Part shown: positions 10,840 through 22,276 of the stretch, piece after piece
Numbering within the stretch: position 1 is the stretch's first letter
Layout: every line of letters starts with the position of its first letter
Assembly: GCF_003711515.1 (NCBI RefSeq)
Contig: NW_021167081.1
Coordinates: 3,900,483-3,964,482 of the forward strand
Direction: 5' to 3'
DNA length: 64,000 bases
Source: Sodiomyces alkalinus F11
Lineage: Eukaryota > Ascomycota > Sordariomycetes > Glomerellales > Plectosphaerellaceae
Program-made: the position numbers and the translations under genes
The notes under the pieces: generated by a model
Database searches by the model: none
Seen by the model: the letters and a program-made list of their open reading frames with translations, nothing else
What the model was told of the DNA's origin: nothing

Positions 10840-12150
10840 GGTTTACCACTATGAGGTTTAAACCATTTCCTACGCCTCTAATATCCCCTAAAGATCCCGC
10901 GCGCGCGTTCCTTATAGCGTTAGCGGTGGTTAGGGGCGCTAAGGTAGAAGAACACGATAACCACTAACAGATAGCTATAAATGCCCCTAGGGGGTGCCTG
11001 TCGGCTATACTCCCGTCGGCCGCGCGCCTATTACCCGCGCGCCTATCTATCGCGAGAACTATCGTAAGTATATACACGACTAAGAAGGTCTAGAACGATA
11101 ACGCCTAAAAGGCGTTCTTTAACGCTAGCAGGACCTATAACCCTATACGTATAAGGAAGTAAGCTATTAACAACGATAACGTTAGTGCTATAGATTCCCC
11201 TTATACCTCTTAGCCGCTATCGCTATCGTATATAACCCGCGAGGATCTCCCGCCTCCACTAAACTACCACCGCGATATACGCCTTTATCCGTTACGGGAG
11301 CGGTAGTTATAGGCCGAGGGGGAATACCTTAAGGGGCACTGATAAATAGGCTGCTAGTAGGAGGTAGGTAGTAATTAGGCTAATAAGTAATAAGTCCTCG
11401 CCTATAGATAGGTATACACCTATAGATTTAATAAGGAGGGCACCCTCCTTAAGTATAAGGCACGCCTCGTGGTCTAAGGGGATTAGTAAAAACGGTTAGA
11501 GACTAAAGATAACTACGCCGTAACGCTAGCCTCGCGGTCCTTCCGTATACTAATAGCGATCGCCGCCCGGTTTAACCTAGAGATAAGGCAGTTCGATGCT
11601 ATTAACGCGTTCGTTAACGCTAGCCTTAAGGAAGAGGTGTTTATAAAGATACCGTAAGGCTACGAAGTACTAGGTAAGGTCCTGCTACTACGAAAAGCCC
11701 TCTTCGGCTTAAGGGTATCGCTACTACTATAGTATAAGGAATTTAGCGGCACGCTATAGAGGATAGGATTCACGGCCATGCCTAACGACCCCTATATTAT
11801 ACTCCGCGACGGTTTAATCCTATTCTTCTACGTCGACGATATCGGACTTATGTTCTATATAGATCGTAAGGCGGACGCCGATAACCTTAAGGCCGCCCTT
11901 AAGCGAAGCTATAGGTTATTAGGAGGCGAAGAAATCCGTTAGTTCCTGGGGATTAAGGTCCTGAGGGATAGAGCCACCCGAAGGTTATAGCTATTATAAT
12001 CTTCATACGTGGAGAAGATCGCGGTTAAATACTACGTAGATATACTCTGCCAAAAACCACTAAAGGTCCCGTTATTAATAATAGAGCCGCTAATACCCCG
12101 CGATGGCACACGCGCGTTAATTCCCGAGGTCCGTTAGTATTAGGGTATAA
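10840..12150 (+). pseudogene. A1 reverse transcriptase
   Basis: The plus-strand frame passes through FIKIP..GYEVLGKVLLLRKA-type sequence (about 11635-11700) and reaches FFYVDDIGL at 11823-11849. The YVDD box is the catalytic motif of Copia reverse transcriptases. It is followed by KLRQFLGI-like sequence near 11945. Several TAG/TAA codons interrupt it. In an intact element this domain makes cDNA from the element RNA. Confidence 0.85.
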
Positions 12151-12790
12151 TCAGTTCTATCCTATACGCCGCTATCGTGTCGAGACCCGATATCGCATTC
12201 GCCTATTTAAAGCTTTCCTAATATAACGTTAACCCCTCTTCTAACTATCTTAAGAGGGCTTCATAAGTGCTACTATTCGTATACTATATAAGACACTACT
12301 ACCTGGAATTCGGCGGGGATAGGCTCTTCCTGATAGTAAGCGACGCGTCCTTTAGGGATAATCCAGACCGTAAGAGTTCGTAAGGATATACGATAAAGCT
12401 CTTCGGCGGCACCGTTAACTGGAAAGCGGGTAAATAACCGACGGTCACGATATCGTTAATAGAATCGGAACTACTCGCTCTTATAGAGGCCGCTAAAGCG
12501 ACGTTATTCGTTAGCCGGATATTAAGGGATTTAGAGCTTCGGCTAGACTAATAATGGCCATAGCTATACTACGATAATTAATAGACTATTAACCTTATTA
12601 ATAAAAAGGCATAACGCCTACGGATAAGGCTACGGCACGTCGATATATATAACTAGTAGGCGCGCTAGTCAGTATAATAAGGTCTCTTTAAGGTTACGTA
12701 CGTTAACACGAAGGAGATAATCGCGGACGGACTAACGAAGGCATTACCGGAGGCGGGGATTAAAAGACTATAGTAATAGCTTAATTTAAC
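12150..12790 (+). pseudogene. A1 RNase H
   Basis: Near 12418-12500 the frame reads WKAGK-stop-PTVTISLIESELLALIEAAKA. This fits the Copia RNase H signature 'W.S.KQ..V..S..EAE..A...A'. The C-terminal end reads NTKEIIADGLTKALPEAGIKRL (about 12700-12770), where 'DxLTKAL' is a typical Copia polyprotein end. Confidence 0.8.
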
Positions 12791-13099
12791 TAATCAAAAG
12801 AATCGTATCGAGTAGTCTAAACGACTACACGAAGAGATTACACGCGCTAAAGCAGCCGTAATAAAGGCCCCCGAGGGCATGGTAGATCCGATAGATATAG
12901 ATCTAATTAATTAGATCCGGCTAATCAGGATCGAGGAACCAATTAAGATAGAATTAAATTAAACGATTAAATAGGGCGGATTTAGATCTCTTTTACCAGG
13001 GCGTTTTCCCTTAACTATTAATTTTACGATAGAAAAGTTAAGAGCGTTTGGTTTAAACCGAAGCCTCTGATTAGTTAGTTAACCTAGGAAGACCCACCT

Positions 13100-13113
13100 T
13101 AACTAAGGGGGTG
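13100..13113 (+). other. Polypurine tract of A1
   Basis: The purine-rich run aactaagggggtg abuts the 3' LTR start, the expected place for the plus-strand DNA primer of an LTR retroelement. Confidence 0.7.
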
Positions 13114-13397
13114 TGTCGTATTCGCAGGACCACGATATAGTCTATAGGGGATCCAGGGGGGATCCACTCCATAACTAAGGGCTCCGGATATCGGGGACTT
13201 CGGGCATCTGGATATAATAAGGGCGGATACCGGAAAAGACCGGATACGATCTAAATAATATAGTACCCATCACAGAGTATTCACCACCTAAATTAAGGGC
13301 ATAAGAGACTCTCCTAGATACAACTGGATATAATACACACACACGAGATTTCTGCTCTAAAAAAGTTAATCATTTAAGTGCCTTTTGACGTGCGACA
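13114..13397 (+). repeat. 3' LTR of A1
   Basis: Same 284-base length as the 5' LTR, starting tgtcgtattcgcagg and ending gtgcgaca. It is followed at once by acagg (13398-13402), the right copy of the target-site duplication. Confidence 0.95.
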
Positions 13398-13409
13398 ACA
13401 GGGAATAGG

Positions 13410-13720
13410 TGTAGACCCCGGCTCTCCTGGATAGGGGAGCCAATATTAACGTTTTAGACCGATTCTTACTAGGTCCTGACTAGGTCCCCTTTAGACTACC
13501 CCTCCTTATATCCTGGATTATAGAGGGATAAGAGAAATACACCCTTAGCTTAGTTACTCGACTTATCTTCGCGACGAACTAATAGAAACGAAGGAAAGTA
13601 TAACGCGTCGAACTTCCCGTTATAAACCTAGACCCTAAAGGCTCCCGAATTATCCTAGGATAACCCTGGCTAATAGCCGTTAACCCTATGGTTAATTAGT
13701 AAACTAGTACCTAGAATTAC
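13410..13720 (+). pseudogene. G2 retropepsin-like protease
   Basis: The frame reads PALLDRGANINVLD at about 13422-13463, fitting the active-site region ALLDSGAxxNxID with Ser replaced by Arg. It ends in RIILG-stop-PWLIAVNPMVN near 13645-13700, which matches the conserved 'ILGxPWLxxxNPxIDW' end of Gypsy retropepsins. Stops lie between. Confidence 0.75.
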
Positions 13721-14019
13721 CCTTTAGAACGCTCCGACCTCTACGTTATCTCGAGCCGGTAAGAATTACGGAAAGCTATAAAGGAGGCTATAACGGTTTT
13801 AACCCTATCCTCCTCTATACTAGTCTAACGTGTGGCTAGGGTAGGCCTTAACCTTAACCCCTATCCTCTTAATCTAACGGCCCCCCCTAAGCCGGCTATC
13901 CTCCTAAACTATACTAAGATTTCGCTAACGTATTTAATATCGATAATACTAGACGACTCCCCGCTTACTAATAATAGGACTATATAATTAAAATCGAGGA
14001 AGGGAAGAAGCCCCCCTTC

Positions 14020-14580
14020 GGCCCGATCTACCTACTAGCCTTATATGAGCTTAAGGTCCTCCGCTAGTATATCTAAGACGCCGTCTATAAGGGTTAGATC
14101 CGATTATTATCTAGTTTCTACGGGGCCCTTATCCTATTTAACCCTAAAAAGGGCGGTAAGCTACGCCTCTATATAGACTATAAGGGATTCAATAAGGTGA
14201 CTATTAAAGATCGTACCCCACTACCACTAATTTATAAGATTCTATACTATTTATCCTCGACGTAGTACTATACTAAGTTAGACCTTAAGGACGCCGATTA
14301 CCGGCTCCGGATTAGCGCGGGTGATAAATAGAAAACGGCCTTCCGCACGAAATACGGCTACTTCGAATACCTTATAATCCCCTTTAGCCTAACTAATACG
14401 CCCGCGAGTTTCTAATAATATATTAACTAAGCCCTAATCGGATATATCGATACAACCTATATTATATACCTGGATAATATCCTTATCTATAGTAATAGCC
14501 TGGAAGACTACCGAAAGCACGTATATTAGGTCCTGGCTAGACTCCGGGAGTAGTCCCCCTACGCTAATCCCGATAAATAT
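14020..14580 (+). pseudogene. G2 reverse transcriptase
   Basis: Conserved pieces in order: IYLLALYELKVLR, GALILFNPKKGGKLRLYIDY (about 14130-14180), KVTIKDRTPLPLIYKI, YYTKLDLKDADYRLRI, KTAFRTKYGYFEYLIIPFSL, and the catalytic box YLDNILIYS at about 14469-14495. The second Asp of YLDD reads as Asn, which a G-to-A change on this strand would give. Confidence 0.85.
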
Positions 14581-14639
14581 AAATTTAAGACTCGTGATAT
14601 AGAATTCCTTAGTTATATCTATAGCCCTAATAGGGTACG

Positions 14640-15250
14640 TATAGACCCTAGTCGTGTTAAGGCTATCCGGGATTAGGAAACGCCTAATAGTATTAAGAAG
14701 ATCTAAATCTTCCTCGGGTTTACTAGGTTTTATAGACCCTTTACTAAAAACTATTCTATGGTGGCTACCCCCTTTACCAACCTCTTAAAAGGTGCTTAGG
14801 CCGGGCTCCTACGCCTTTCCCTATATACCTATACTATATTTAAATAGTTAAAACTAGTATTCTAGGACGCCCCGGTACTACGATATTTTAACCCTATACT
14901 ACCTATACGTATTAAACCCGATACCTTTATATTTACTATCGGCGTGGTAATAAGCTAATAAGAAGATAGTTTATAGAGACCCGTCGCGTTTATATCCTGA
15001 AAGTTACGTGACGTAGAGCTAAATTATAGCACGTCCGATTCTAAGTTAATAATAATAATCGAATCGTTTCGGATATAGCGGTACTATATCGCTTATAGTT
15101 AGAGCCCTATTATAGTCCTAATAGACTACCTAGACTATCGTTACTTACTCGATAAGCTAAAACTAAAAGGGTAGCACGCCTAATAGCTAAAAGAACTAGC
15201 CCCTTTTGATTTCGAGATTAGGTATAGGCCCGGTACGTTAAACCCCGTTA
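14640..15250 (+). pseudogene. G2 RT connection and RNase H
   Basis: After the RT box the frame reads RVKAIRD, then FLGFTRFYRPFTKNYSMVA (about 14715-14765), a conserved Gypsy connection segment. It is followed by PILPIRIKPDTFIFTIGVV (about 14890-14950), where RNase H begins ('LETDASDxAxGAVL' in intact families). Catalytic acidic residues cannot be assigned with confidence because of the damage. Confidence 0.65.
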
Positions 15251-15579
15251 ATAGCCTCTCGCGGAAGCCGTAGTATACCCCCTACGAATAGTCCTTAATC
15301 GCTAATCGGACCCGCGCTATAGAGTCGTTCTCTAAGAAGTTTATCCTCGCCGCTATTAGTACGGGAACCGTATAGGACCCCGATATACCTATAGTATCGA
15401 CAAACCCTAATACGCCTTTAGTATCGACGAACCCAGATATACCCGCGCCTAGGGTATCGACGGACCTAGATATACCTATATCGACAATAGACCCTACCCT
15501 AGTAGAAAAGGTCGTCGAGGCGTAAGCCGAAAACCCTTTCTATAGCCGGTAGCGGGAGGTGTATAGCGATATAGCTATA

Positions 15580-16720
15580 AAGGGATACTAGTCTAAAGAC
15601 GTTAAGCGCGTCCTCCGTTTTAAGGGATACGTATTCGTGCTAAATTATTCCGGGCTATAAGATAAAGTGCTATAAGCATTCTATAATAGACCTAGCGCGG
15701 GTTATTACGGGGTTATATAAACTGTACAGCGTGTATCGGATTTCTACTTTAAGGACTATCTCCTTTAACATATTAGAAATTATATACCTACCTACATAGT
15801 ATACTAATAAATAAAACCACGGTATTATAAGCCGTATAGCGAGCTAGCGAATCTATTTATCCTAGATTATCCTTTCGCAGAGATTACGATTAACTTTATC
15901 TCGGGATTACCGCCTATCTATAATAGGGGCAGAAAACGTAACGCGATCCTTATTATTATTTATCGCCGAATAAAGTATTCGTTATATATTCCTATAAGTA
16001 GTAGCCTTACTACTAAGGGATTTACGGATACGTTATAGTATTATATTTTCCGAACCTTTAGGGTCCTTAATAGGATTATATCGGACCGAGGGTCCTTATT
16101 CACCAGCCGTTTTTAGGCTACCCTTTACCGCTACTTCGGCACTAAGCGACGCTTATCCACGGCATAGCATCCGTAGACTAATAGCTAAATAGAGAGATAA
16201 AACTAGAACGTGGAATACTACCTTAGAGCTTTCTACTCCTATGAATAGGATAACTGGATAAACCGCTTAGCCCTTACGGAATTTATTTATAATATAGCGT
16301 AGTACTCCGCTATATAACGAATACCCGTAGATACACTAATAGGTTATAATCCGAGGGGCCCTAACGAAGTTAAATTACCTAGGGCGGGGGAGGCCTACTC
16401 AGCTAAGGCTAAGATACGCTTGGAGTAACTTATAGCTAGCCGCCGCTCCTTTATAGACCTAATTAAAAAAGCCTAAGGAATATACGAACGATATTAAAAC
16501 GACGGAAAGACTTAGAGATAATTTACGGTTAACGAGTATATCTTACTCTCCACGAAGAATATCCGATAATGTAGGCCTTCGAAGAAACTTAGTAATAAGT
16601 TTATCGGACCGTATAAAATAACTAAGGTTATAGGTATATATAGACTAGCGTATTAACTCGCCCTTCCGAAGACTAGAAGTATGTATAATATCTTCCCTAC
16701 CTCCCTGCTAAAATTATAAA
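15580..16720 (+). pseudogene. G2 integrase
   Basis: Around 15890-16010 the frame reads INFISGLPPIYNRGRKRNAI and then KYSLYIPISSSLTTKGFTDT. IISDRGSLFTSRF follows at about 16075-16114; the DRGSLFTSxFW block is a Gypsy integrase hallmark. RRLSTA comes next, before the expected 'HPQTDGQTER'. Stops of CAG/TGG origin are frequent. Confidence 0.8.
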
Positions 16721-16759
16721 TGACCCGTGATAGAAAGATACCCGAACTATAGGACGTTA

Positions 16760-16990
16760 ATATAGAACCGGACTCTAACGAATATAAGGTCGAAGTAATC
16801 TTAAGCTATCGCTATTAGGAGCGATAGCGCTAATACCTCATTAAATAGGCCGGCTATAACGACAAGGAGCATATATAGGAGCCTAAGCATAACGTGCCGG
16901 ATAAGCTTATTAACACCTACTTTAAGCAGAAGCTCGATATAACTAAAGTATCGTAGGACTACGACTAACCCGTTAAGTCTTCTTTCTCTA
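16760..16990 (+). pseudogene. G2 chromodomain
   Basis: The polyprotein end reads YKVEVILSYRY, a stop, YLIK, a stop, then AGYNDKEHI, a stop, then EPKHNVPDKLINTYFKQK. With the three stops at usual Gln/Trp positions this matches a chromodomain (VExIL...YLVKWxGY...ENTWEP). Two chromoviruses in one window (G1 and G2) have clearly different chromodomain sequences. Confidence 0.8.
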
Positions 16991-17130
16991 TTCTTCTTCG
17001 ATCTACTCCCCTTAATTAGTTAAGCGTTTCTCTTCTTTTATCCTTTTTTTCCCTCCTATCTTCTCCTATTAGGCGGTTAGGGGCTTACACGAATATATAA
17101 GTTATAAGTTATAACAAGACTATCGAGGGG

Positions 17131-17650
17131 GTATGATTAAAGTCGTACGCGGGCGTACCCTATGAGTTATATAAAAGAACAAAAAAAACTAGTCCTCTAT
17201 ATATACCGTTAACCACCTACTATAGCTATAGATCCTTAGTATAACCCCTACCTAATCCTCCGTATATACTTTTAACGGCCTACTATAATTATAGATCCTT
17301 AGCGTAACCCTTATATAATCCTCCTTATATACCTTTAACCACCGACTATAATTATAAATCCTCGGCGTGACCTTTACCTAATTCTCCGTATATACCTTTA
17401 ACTACCTACTATAGCTATAGCTCCTCGGTATAACCCTTACCTACTAGGGATACCTACTACGGTTATAGATTATTGGTGAAACCCTTTAACTCCGAATCTA
17501 AGGGTATAGGTGCCTAAGGGCCCTCCCCGTTTTCCTTTATATATACCTCGCTCTGCCCTATAATAGTAACGCTTCTACTTATATAGGTATTATCCCTTTC
17601 TACCTCTTACCTATTAATACACGGCGTGTTATCTAAGAGAGACATAGGAG
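17131..17650. repeat. Intergenic block with a 63-base tandem repeat (17199-17460)
   Basis: Roughly four diverged copies of a unit of about 63 bases occur at 17199-17460, each with tatatacc-tttaac...tactata(g/a)ctatagatcct...taaccc-ttacctaatcctcc. The rest of the block is AT-rich with no ORF. It might be the 3' LTR or downstream region of G2, but no partner LTR is visible. Confidence 0.7.
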
Positions 17651-18740
17651 GCTTAGCCTTCTACTACTTCTTCTTCTTCTTTAGCAGGGGTATCGACGGC
17701 GTTATCTTCTTCGGCGTCGCCTTCTTCTTAGCCGGCGCCTTCTTTTTCTTCGCCGCGGGTATAGGCGTTATAGCCGAGTCGGGGATATTATAGGGGTCGG
17801 GAAGGCCTTAGTATATATTATCGTTATCGTTATCGCCGTTATTATCGGCGAATAGATCGGAGGGTGTAAAGGCGGGCGGGGGGATATCTAGCTAGGGGAG
17901 AGAATAGGGGAGAGGAAAAGAAGATAGTGGTGTATTAAGAGGGGGGACTACCGGGGGGTTACGTGCTATACTAGTAGTAACCCTCTTAAAGGCGACGGTA
18001 AGGCGTTCCTATATAGCTATCTATCGATCCTATTAATCGATGTGCCCGCGAAGCGATAATACTATATCCTAGAGGGACTTAAGGATTTTATCCGCCGTTT
18101 TCTAGCGGGCGTCGTTAACTTCTTCCTGCGCCCGATAAGCGGTATAAGACTTATCGGCGGCGGTAAAGGTTATCTCCCCTTCAAGCTTACCTAGGGAGGC
18201 CTTAAGGATGTTTTAGCACTCTATAGCTATAGTTTATAGCACGGTTAGTATATACTATATTAGGATTACACCCCCCCCCCCAGAAAGAACTTACGCGACG
18301 GCTATTATTTATTCTGTTATTGTTAGCGGCGACGACGAGCACCTTTTATAACTAAATAGCCGCGTTATAGCCCGTGGTGGGAAGCTTATTATAATAATAA
18401 CTATTATGCCTAAAGTAATAGGTATACTTAGCGGAGACTATACTAGAGTGCCGGCGCGACTCGAAGCGAATAGTCGAAGTCTTATTACTAAAATTAATCT
18501 TACCTAGCTAGCCGGTATAGCGAGAGTAAGGATCTCTAAGGGTTAAGCCCCCGGAAGCCCCTTTCCTAATATCCGTTACCTTTTAACGAGGGGCGGCCGA
18601 CGATAATAATACTATAGCCGTCGCCGTTTTACGCTTCTTAGAAGCGCTATTAGCTATTAGCTTAGATACCGGCCGCTTATTATTATTATTATTATTATTG
18701 TTAATATTAGTCTTCTTAGGAGGTATAATAGTAGTAGGCG
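17650..18740 (-). pseudogene. Unrecognised RIP-damaged reading frame, Gln/Asn- and Lys-rich
   Basis: The minus strand reads as coherent protein with TAG/TAA at likely Gln/Trp positions. From the N-terminal side: a poly-Asn run (the TTA repeat at about 18678-18703), then KRPVSKLIANSASKKRKTAT, DIRKGASGGLTLRDPYSRYTG and TSTIRFESRRHSSIVSAKYT. A helical stretch LGKLEGEITFTAADKSYTAY follows, then a Pro-rich part (NPPVVPPLNTPLSS) and a very basic C-terminus (AKKKKAPAKKKATPKK). I recognise no family. A cytosine-rich run at 18271-18280 (ten C) may mark a frame change or intron. It could be a gene carried by a repeat or a host gene caught by RIP. Minisatellites flank both sides. Confidence 0.45.
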
Positions 18741-19142
18741 AGGGAGGCTATATAAGGTGGTTAGTAAAGCTATATAGGTTATTTTCTCCTAGGACGGAGA
18801 GACGTTAGAAGGATACTTATAAGGTGATAGGGAAAACTTATAAGAATAATAGTGCTATAACACGTTAACGACTACTAGAATAACTATGAACGCCCTACTC
18901 CTATAAGGAAAATACTACGAGGCTTAACTTACGGAACGCGGCGGACATTAATAAAAATGGAAAATCGGAGGCGTGAACAAGAGGGAAAACGAAAGAGAAT
19001 AGAGTTATAGAGGCGTTAAGGAAGATATCCCCCTCGAGGTGTATATAGGTCTTATTCCTGCCTATAAAGAAGGTATAAGGGTAAAAGGGGTATAAGAGAA
19101 AGGAGATAAATTTCTATTTTTAGATATATTATATAACCGACG
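18741..19142. other. Unassigned RIPped sequence
   Basis: AT-rich sequence between the unrecognised minus-strand frame and the 34-base repeat. It holds no ORF or motif I can name; it may be the upstream region of that frame. Confidence 0.5.
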
Positions 19143-19312
19143 CCGGTTCTTTATATAGATTAGAGGGATATCGGCACCGGTTCTGTATATAGATTAGGGG
19201 GATATCGGCGCCGGTTCTTTATATAGATTAGAGGCTTATCGACGCCGGTTCTTTATATACATTAAAGGGATATCGGCCTTAGTTCTTTATATAGATTAAA
19301 GAAAGGCCGATA
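19143..19312. repeat. 34-base tandem repeat, five copies
   Basis: Unit close to ccggttctttatatagatta + gagggatatcggc. Successive copies start at 19143, 19177, 19211 and 19245, with a more diverged fifth copy. Each contains tatata, and no coding role is apparent. Confidence 0.9.
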
Positions 19313-19328
19313 CTAGTATAAGAGCGAG

Positions 19329-19492
19329 GGATTAAGGATAGGACTATAATAGAATTATAACGGGATCGTATACGGGATTAATTATGGAAGGACGGTAGGA
19401 ATAGAGTAACGGATTAAGGCTAAGACTATAACGGGACTATAACGGAGTTATATACGGGAGTAGTGATAGAAGGACGGGGGGGGGAATATAGG
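19329..19492. repeat. 82-base tandem duplication
   Basis: Two diverged copies start with ggattaagg at 19329 and 19411; both continue through 'gactataa...ataacgggat/act...tatacggga...gaaggacgg'. The second copy ends in a run of G at about 19477-19484. Confidence 0.75.
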
Positions 19493-19980
19493 CTAACGCC
19501 GGGTATAATCGGAAAAGTGGCCCTGTCCGGTACTAGCCGCTCCTAAGGATAGGAGTACTCTGGGGGAGGTCGCCCTATTAAGTGCCCCTGCCTTGGAGAT
19601 AGAGGCCGGGTATATAATAGGACTATAATGGGTTCCCGTATAGATAAGACCGGGCACCCGTCTTAACGTAGCTATAGTTGCCCTAGGCCGATACTATTAT
19701 ACAGAGCCGTGGCCTAGGCTTAGGCGTAGATATCCGTTTACGATATCCGTTTAACTACACGAGTATTAGCCTAGGAGTATATAGTGCTTATATAGTGCCC
19801 CCTCCTTAATATAGAGAGGGCAGCGATTATTCTGATTCTTTAGGACTACCTATATTCGGACCGGCCGGGCCTACTACCTAATCCACGCCTATTCCCTTTT
19901 AGACCCTCTCGCTACTACCTTCTTACACCTTGTGACTACCTGGCTAATAAAAATCGTGAACCATATATAAATAATATTCG
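19493..19980. other. Unassigned sequence, possible LTR fragment
   Basis: RIPped, with short repeats (for example gatatccgttta twice near 19728-19752). No ORF. The right part (about 19830-19950) is more pyrimidine-rich and less mutated. It may be an LTR or untranslated region, but it has no partner copy in the window. Confidence 0.4.
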
Positions 19981-20199
19981 GGCTTAGGGTTCTATTATAT
20001 ATTATAAAAATAATGACCCGAAAATAAAGAAACTAGATCTTAAGCGCTTTAGGGTACTTTAGTAGGTTATTATAATTATAACTATAAAATATATAATTCT
20101 CGATCTAGGAAGACTAGCTAGTATCGTGATATATATATACTAGGAAATCAGTTCCTGACTTCTTCTTTAGATACTATCATTAATACCAATAACTCTATA

Positions 20200-20342
20200 A
20201 CGTATAACAATAATAAGTCTCCTACTTTAAAAATACCGAAGGCAGAACCGGTTTCTAAGCCCGAGTCTTATCTACTCGGCGAGTACTATAATACTACTAA
20301 ACGTACGTTTAGGTCTATCTAAACTAAGGAAGAAGAGAAGAA

Positions 20343-20398
<56 letters not shown>

Positions 20399-22276
20399 GA
20401 CGTAAGAGTCTGCGAGTAGCGGGGGGTATTATTATAGCGGAAAATAATAATGATACTATAACCGACCCGGTTAATAAAGGCCTTAAATCCAGGTTAGAAA
20501 CTGAAGTCCCTTCTAAATCTTCGCAGGAAAACGATAACGATTTTATATCGTACGATAATAATAAGCGCTTATTATATATAACTCAATATACTATACTCGG
20601 GAACCTATAATTTCAAGAAGATCCCTACTTTCTTTTAACAGTAAATTCCTTATACGAACTAGCTACTTATAAATGGGCTATGAACTGCTCTGATAAAAAT
20701 AAGTGGATAGAAGCTATGGTAGGTGAAATAACAGAACTTAAAAATAGAAACACCTAGGATTTAATATATATAAAAGATACGCCTTAATATAATAATAATT
20801 ATAAGGACAAAAATACCTTAAACGTCTTAGGAGGCCGTTAGGTATATAAGATGAAATATAACTATAAAGATGAGGCTATAGAATATAAAGCACCTTAGTG
20901 TATATAAACGTTTAATCAAGTACTCGATATTAATTATTTGCAAACCTTTTCTACTACCTATAGACCCGAGAGCTATGGATTAGCTTTTATACTAGTCGTA
21001 TCCCTAGGCTGGAATGTTGGACAGTTCGACGTAAAGAACGCTTTCGTTCACGCCGATATAGATACCGAGATATATACAATACAACCTATAGGCTCCGAGG
21101 AAAAATAAGGCCCTAGTAAAACTAATAAATTAGTTTATAAACTAAATAAAGCTTTATACGGGTTAAAACAAAGTCCCCGGCTTTGGTATAATCTCCTTAT
21201 AAAAATACTCCGCGAAATCGGTTACCTAATCTCTAATTTCGATAACGATATATTTACTTTTTATAAGAATAAAACAGACCGTGATACTACTATGCCACGT
21301 AGACGATATAGTGGTACTAAGCCCTTCGTATACAACGATACAGTATTTATTTACTAAAATATCGAAACATATCTCAATTAAAGATCTACGTTAACTATAT
21401 ATCTTTTTAGGCCACGAGATCACTATAAATATATCAAATAAGACCCTTTCTATAGATCAGTTACCTTATACGAATAGAATTCTAGATAAATATAATAAAC
21501 AAAGCCTTAAACGCGTTGATACGCCTTATATAAAAAAAAAGGTCCTTATACCAAATTAGAAACAGGCATCAAAAGCCAATATTAAAATATACCAACGGGA
21601 AATCGGTGCTTATTATATTTAGCACTACACTTAAGACCAGATATAAGCTACACTATTAATAAATACGCTCGATATATAAGTCATCCGTCTCTGGAGCACT
21701 CGATAGCTTTAAATCGAATCTAGGCTTATATAAACACTTTTCCTAATATCGGGCTTTTATATACCTACTCAAATAAAAAAGACCTTAATATATACGGTTA
21801 TTATGATACCAGTGTTTCAGATATAATCCAAGAGAGGACTTCTACGTCAGGCTATATCTAGTATATATGTGTAAATAATTTAATAAGCTAGACTTTTACT
21901 AAACAAAAAGTCGTTACTTTACTAATAATAGAAGCAGAATATATAGCTTTCACCAAAGCTTCTAAAGACGGAATCTATATACATACTATATATGCTGACC
22001 CAGTAAATAATCTTAGGCTCTTTACTAATATAAACTTTGGTTTGTATAATAACAGTAATAATAATCATAATATACCGATTGCTACTATATTAATAGACAG
22101 CGAAAGTGCAAAGAAGCTTTATGAAAATCCTGAATTTCATAAACATGTAAAGCATATAAACGATTAGTATCACTACTGCAGACACCAGCTTTAAAATAAT
22201 AAAATACAGGTCGTTTATATAAGTACTAAATTTAATGTAGCCTATATAATAACTAAAGGTCTACCTAAAGACCTAC
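20200..22276 (+). pseudogene. Copia C reverse transcriptase-RNase H
   Basis: In order: KWIEAMVGEITELKNRNT (about 20700-20755; 'W..AM..E...L..N.TW' starts Copia RT), TFSTTYRPESYGLAFI, VGQFDVKNAFVHADIDTEIY (about 21015-21075), then LVYKLNKALYGLKQSPRLWY and the catalytic CHVDDIVV near 21292-21316. RNase H follows: FTKQKVVTLLIIEAEYIAFT (about 21890-21950). At least one frame change is needed before the VDD box, and a few TAG/TAA interrupt the frame. Confidence 0.85.
20343..20397 (+). repeat. (AAT)n microsatellite inside Copia C
   Basis: About 17 to 18 copies of the trinucleotide aat, in frame with the Copia C polyprotein and giving a poly-Asn run before KRRKSLRVA. Confidence 0.95.

Larger units (their letters stand above)
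7028..13397 (+). mobile_element. Complete Ty1/Copia element A1 (LTR to LTR), RIP-degraded
   Basis: Both LTRs are 284 bases long and differ mainly by transitions. The termini are TGTCG...GCGACA, with the last CA changed to TA in the 5' copy. The flanking 5-base duplication acagg is exact (7023-7027 and 13398-13402). Internal order on the plus strand is Gag, integrase, repeat-rich linker, reverse transcriptase, RNase H, which is the Copia order. An assembly gap (10004-10438) falls in the integrase C-terminal part. The element sits inside the Gypsy element G2, directly upstream of its protease. Internal stop codons show it is dead. Confidence 0.95.
13398..17130 (+). mobile_element. Ty3/Gypsy chromovirus G2, main part, RIP-degraded
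   Basis: Protease, reverse transcriptase, RNase H, integrase and chromodomain follow each other on the plus strand. The element continues leftward as 6721-7027, interrupted by A1. A purine-rich run (cgagggggta, about 17124-17133) before TGATTAAAG could mark the polypurine tract and the start of a 3' LTR, but no second LTR copy is visible. Stops of the RIP type are present throughout. Confidence 0.85.
19980..22276 (+). mobile_element. Copia remnant C, 5'-truncated, low GC and lightly mutated
   Basis: AT-rich Copia polyprotein on the plus strand with far fewer stops than its neighbours. The linker has a poly-Asn tract, then reverse transcriptase and RNase H, ending in ITKGLPKDLLSNRL at the junction with the B1 LTR (22277). 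Gag, protease and integrase are missing, so the left part has been lost. Its sequence is not closely like the A or B families seen elsewhere here. Confidence 0.8.

Noticed and set aside
17199..17460. CRISPR-like array
   Set aside because: The 63-base units are contiguous and diverged, without constant repeats and unique spacers, and the genome is fungal.
17134..17520. A defined 3' LTR of G2
   Set aside because: A polypurine-like run and TGATTAAAG are present, but no second copy of the sequence exists in the window to fix the borders.
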